From Clostridia bacterium (GTDB lineage: Bacteria; Bacillota; Clostridia; Christensenellales; UBA1242), in NCBI GenBank assembly GCA_017964105.1, contig JAGCSP010000021.1, forward strand, positions 1-7,496: 7,496 nt of DNA. Direction: 5' to 3'. Shown in pieces: positions 6,271 to 7,496 of this stretch. The position numbers were made by a program, and so were the translations under genes. The notes under the pieces were generated by a model. The model worked only from the letters and a program-made list of their open reading frames with translations, was not told the DNA's origin and made no database searches. Positions within the stretch are counted from its first letter, which is position 1; every line of letters begins with the position of its first letter.

Positions 6271-7034
6271 TATTATTTGGTGATTACCATACTCACACCA
6301 ATTTTTCACATGCCAAAGGCACAATAGAAGATAATGTGCTAGCAGCACGAAAAAAAGGTTTAAAACAAATTGCCATTACTGAGCATGGTTTTGATCATAC
6401 TGCATATGGCATTACTCGTGGTGAGTACAACTTAATGCGCATGGAAATTGAAAAATTAAATGCCAAATACGGTGATATCGATATCTTTTGTGGTGTTGAG
6501 GCAAACTTGCTTAATATTAATGGTGACATTGATGTAGATAAGAATGAACGCAAAGCCATTGATGTGTTGGTTGTGGGATTCCACAAAGCGTTTAGAATAT
6601 ATAGTCCAAAAGCTTTCTTTACATTTTTTGTTCCAAATGTACTTGGTATTGGCAGACATTCAAAAAGAGTAATTGCTAGAAATACACAAGCATACATAAA
6701 AGCTTTGAAAAAATATAACATTGATATACTTGCACACTTAAAATCAAATGGATGCATTGTTGACCCAGTTGCAATAGCAAGGGTTGCAGCAGAGCGTGGC
6801 ACATATATTGAACTAAATGGAAAAAGAATTGATTTTACACCAGCAGAAATAGAGGGCATGGTGAAAACGGGTGTGAAGTTTATTGTAAGTAGTGATGCAC
6901 ATCGCCCAGAACGAGTAGGCGAAAATCATAGAGGTATGAATATTATTGAGAAATATAATATTCCACCTGAGCAAGTTGTAAATTTAGAGAGAATTCCACA
7001 TTTTAAAAATTGTAATAAAGACGTTGAGGAGTAA
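6267..7034 (+). CDS. PHP-domain metal-dependent phosphoesterase (YcdX-like), substrate unknown
   Basis: A 255-residue cytosolic protein of the polymerase-and-histidinol-phosphatase (PHP) superfamily, whose members hydrolyse phosphoesters at a multinuclear metal site. All nine ligand positions of the trinuclear YcdX-type site can be picked out: H8 and H10 (DYHTHT), H15 (FSHAKG), H40 (ITEHG), E78 (GVEAN), H106 (GFHKA), H157 (AHLKSN), D210 and H212 (SSDAHR). The site therefore looks intact and active. Length and motif order fit stand-alone YcdX-like enzymes rather than histidinol phosphatase HisK or polymerase-attached PHP domains. A PHP gene next to murB is common in Clostridia, but I know of no established substrate. 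The gene overlaps murB by 4 bases and lies 5 bases ahead of whiA, so all three should be co-expressed. Confidence 0.88.
   Translation: MILFGDYHTHTNFSHAKGTIEDNVLAARKKGLKQIAITEHGFDHTAYGITRGEYNLMRMEIEKLNAKYGDIDIFCGVEANLLNINGDIDVDKNERKAIDVLVVGFHKAFRIYSPKAFFTFFVPNVLGIGRHSKRVIARNTQAYIKALKKYNIDILAHLKSNGCIVDPVAIARVAAERGTYIELNGKRIDFTPAEIEGMVKTGVKFIVSSDAHRPERVGENHRGMNIIEKYNIPPEQVVNLERIPHFKNCNKDVEE
7026..7031 (+). promoter_or_regulatory. Ribosome binding site for whiA
   Basis: GAGGAG lies in the last codons of the PHP gene, 8 nt before the ATG at 7040. It supports that start for whiA. Confidence 0.7.
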
Positions 7035-7039
7035 AACTT

Positions 7040-7496
7040 ATGTCCTTTGCTTATAAAGCAAAATTAGAGGTGCTAAAACAAACTATTGATAACGATTGTT
7101 GTGCGATAGCTTTCCTTAGTGCCATAATTAAATGCAGTGGACAACTTAATATTAGTGATGGGCACCCAATAGTAGAGATATTTACTGAAATAGAAGAGCT
7201 CTACGACAAGGTTAATGCGATTGTAAAGCAGTATTATGGCAAGGAATGCACATTAGATATTGCAGACGAAAGCATTATTGCAAAATCTACAAGATATAGA
7301 ATTACTTTGCCAGATGGTATTACTGAACAATTACTTGTAGATTTGGGTATTATGTCACTTGGCATTGATGGATACAAAGAGATCAATAATGGTATTACGC
7401 CATTTATCATTCAAGATGACCATTGCAAAATTAGTTATATAAAAGGTGCATTTGTAAATTGTGCAACTTCGAATATTATAATTAAAAATTATAACA
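7040..7496 (+). CDS. whiA: WhiA, sporulation/cell-division regulator homologue (partial, 3' end outside window)
   Basis: An open frame of 152 codons runs off the window end. WhiA is a DNA-binding protein with N-terminal LAGLIDADG-like (homing-endonuclease-derived, non-cutting) lobes and a C-terminal helix-turn-helix. In Streptomyces it controls sporulation septation; in Bacillus it affects division and chromosome segregation. The visible part covers the N-terminal region. MSFAYKAKLEVLKQ matches the usual MSFSxKVKEEL start, DCCAIAFLSAIIKCSGQL (19-36) matches the CCxxAELAALIRxxGxL segment, and SYIKGAFVNCAT (133-144) matches the RAxLRGAFLxxGS start of the second LAGLIDADG-like helix. The helix-turn-helix is beyond the window. 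It sits 5 bases after the PHP gene, in the usual clostridial murB-whiA neighbourhood but without rapZ and yvcK between them. Confidence 0.9.
   Translation, partial: MSFAYKAKLEVLKQTIDNDCCAIAFLSAIIKCSGQLNISDGHPIVEIFTEIEELYDKVNAIVKQYYGKECTLDIADESIIAKSTRYRITLPDGITEQLLVDLGIMSLGIDGYKEINNGITPFIIQDDHCKISYIKGAFVNCATSNIIIKNYN

Noticed and set aside
6395..6859. A 154-codon open frame on the - strand
   Set aside because: It lies entirely inside the well-supported PHP-domain gene, has no recognisable motif, and is explained by the AT-rich codon use of the + strand gene.

Overview
The window is AT-rich, all detectable genes lie on the + strand, and TGA works as a stop (murB). The gene set (uvrC, then murB, a PHP-family phosphoesterase and whiA), compact intrinsic terminators and AGGAG-type ribosome sites inside operons point to a low-GC Gram-positive bacterium of the Bacillota (Clostridia-like), probably an uncultured lineage. 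WhiA supports a monoderm Gram-positive. Species cannot be read from the sequence.

Layout: (1) 1-104 is the tail of a gene resembling the winged-helix C-terminus of an ArsR/SmtB-type repressor. (2) 161-3369 holds three consecutive genes of a family I do not recognise by name. Together they carry four copies of one module of about 200-230 residues: a conserved N-terminal part fused to a GNAT (Gcn5-related N-acetyltransferase) fold. The first gene has one module, its own promoter and its own terminator. The second has two modules in tandem; the third has one and is translationally coupled to the second. Catalytic signatures fade along the array, and the fourth module has lost the central glycine of the acetyl-CoA loop. 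(3) 3444-5252 is a full-length uvrC (nucleotide excision repair), apparently monocistronic. (4) From 5371 to the window end runs a tight operon: murB (peptidoglycan precursor synthesis), a PHP-domain metal-dependent phosphoesterase overlapping it by 4 bases, and the start of whiA (cut by the window edge).

Regions 3 and 4 are core chromosomal genes in an order related to the familiar clostridial uvrC-(hprK)-murB-PHP-rapZ-yvcK-whiA neighbourhood, but hprK, rapZ and yvcK are missing from their usual places. The GNAT-module array is the accessory and potentially undescribed part. Its substrate and role cannot be inferred from the sequence; the proteins look cytosolic, with no signal peptides or membrane helices.

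Each of the three gene junctions in 1024-5371 has the same compact form: an intrinsic terminator hairpin, then a TATAAT box within about 5-30 bases. Genes first in a transcript tend to have very short leaders and weak or absent Shine-Dalgarno sequences, whereas genes inside operons have strong ones. No RNA genes, CRISPR arrays, insertion sequences or riboswitches were seen, and no stretch over 300 bases lacks a gene.
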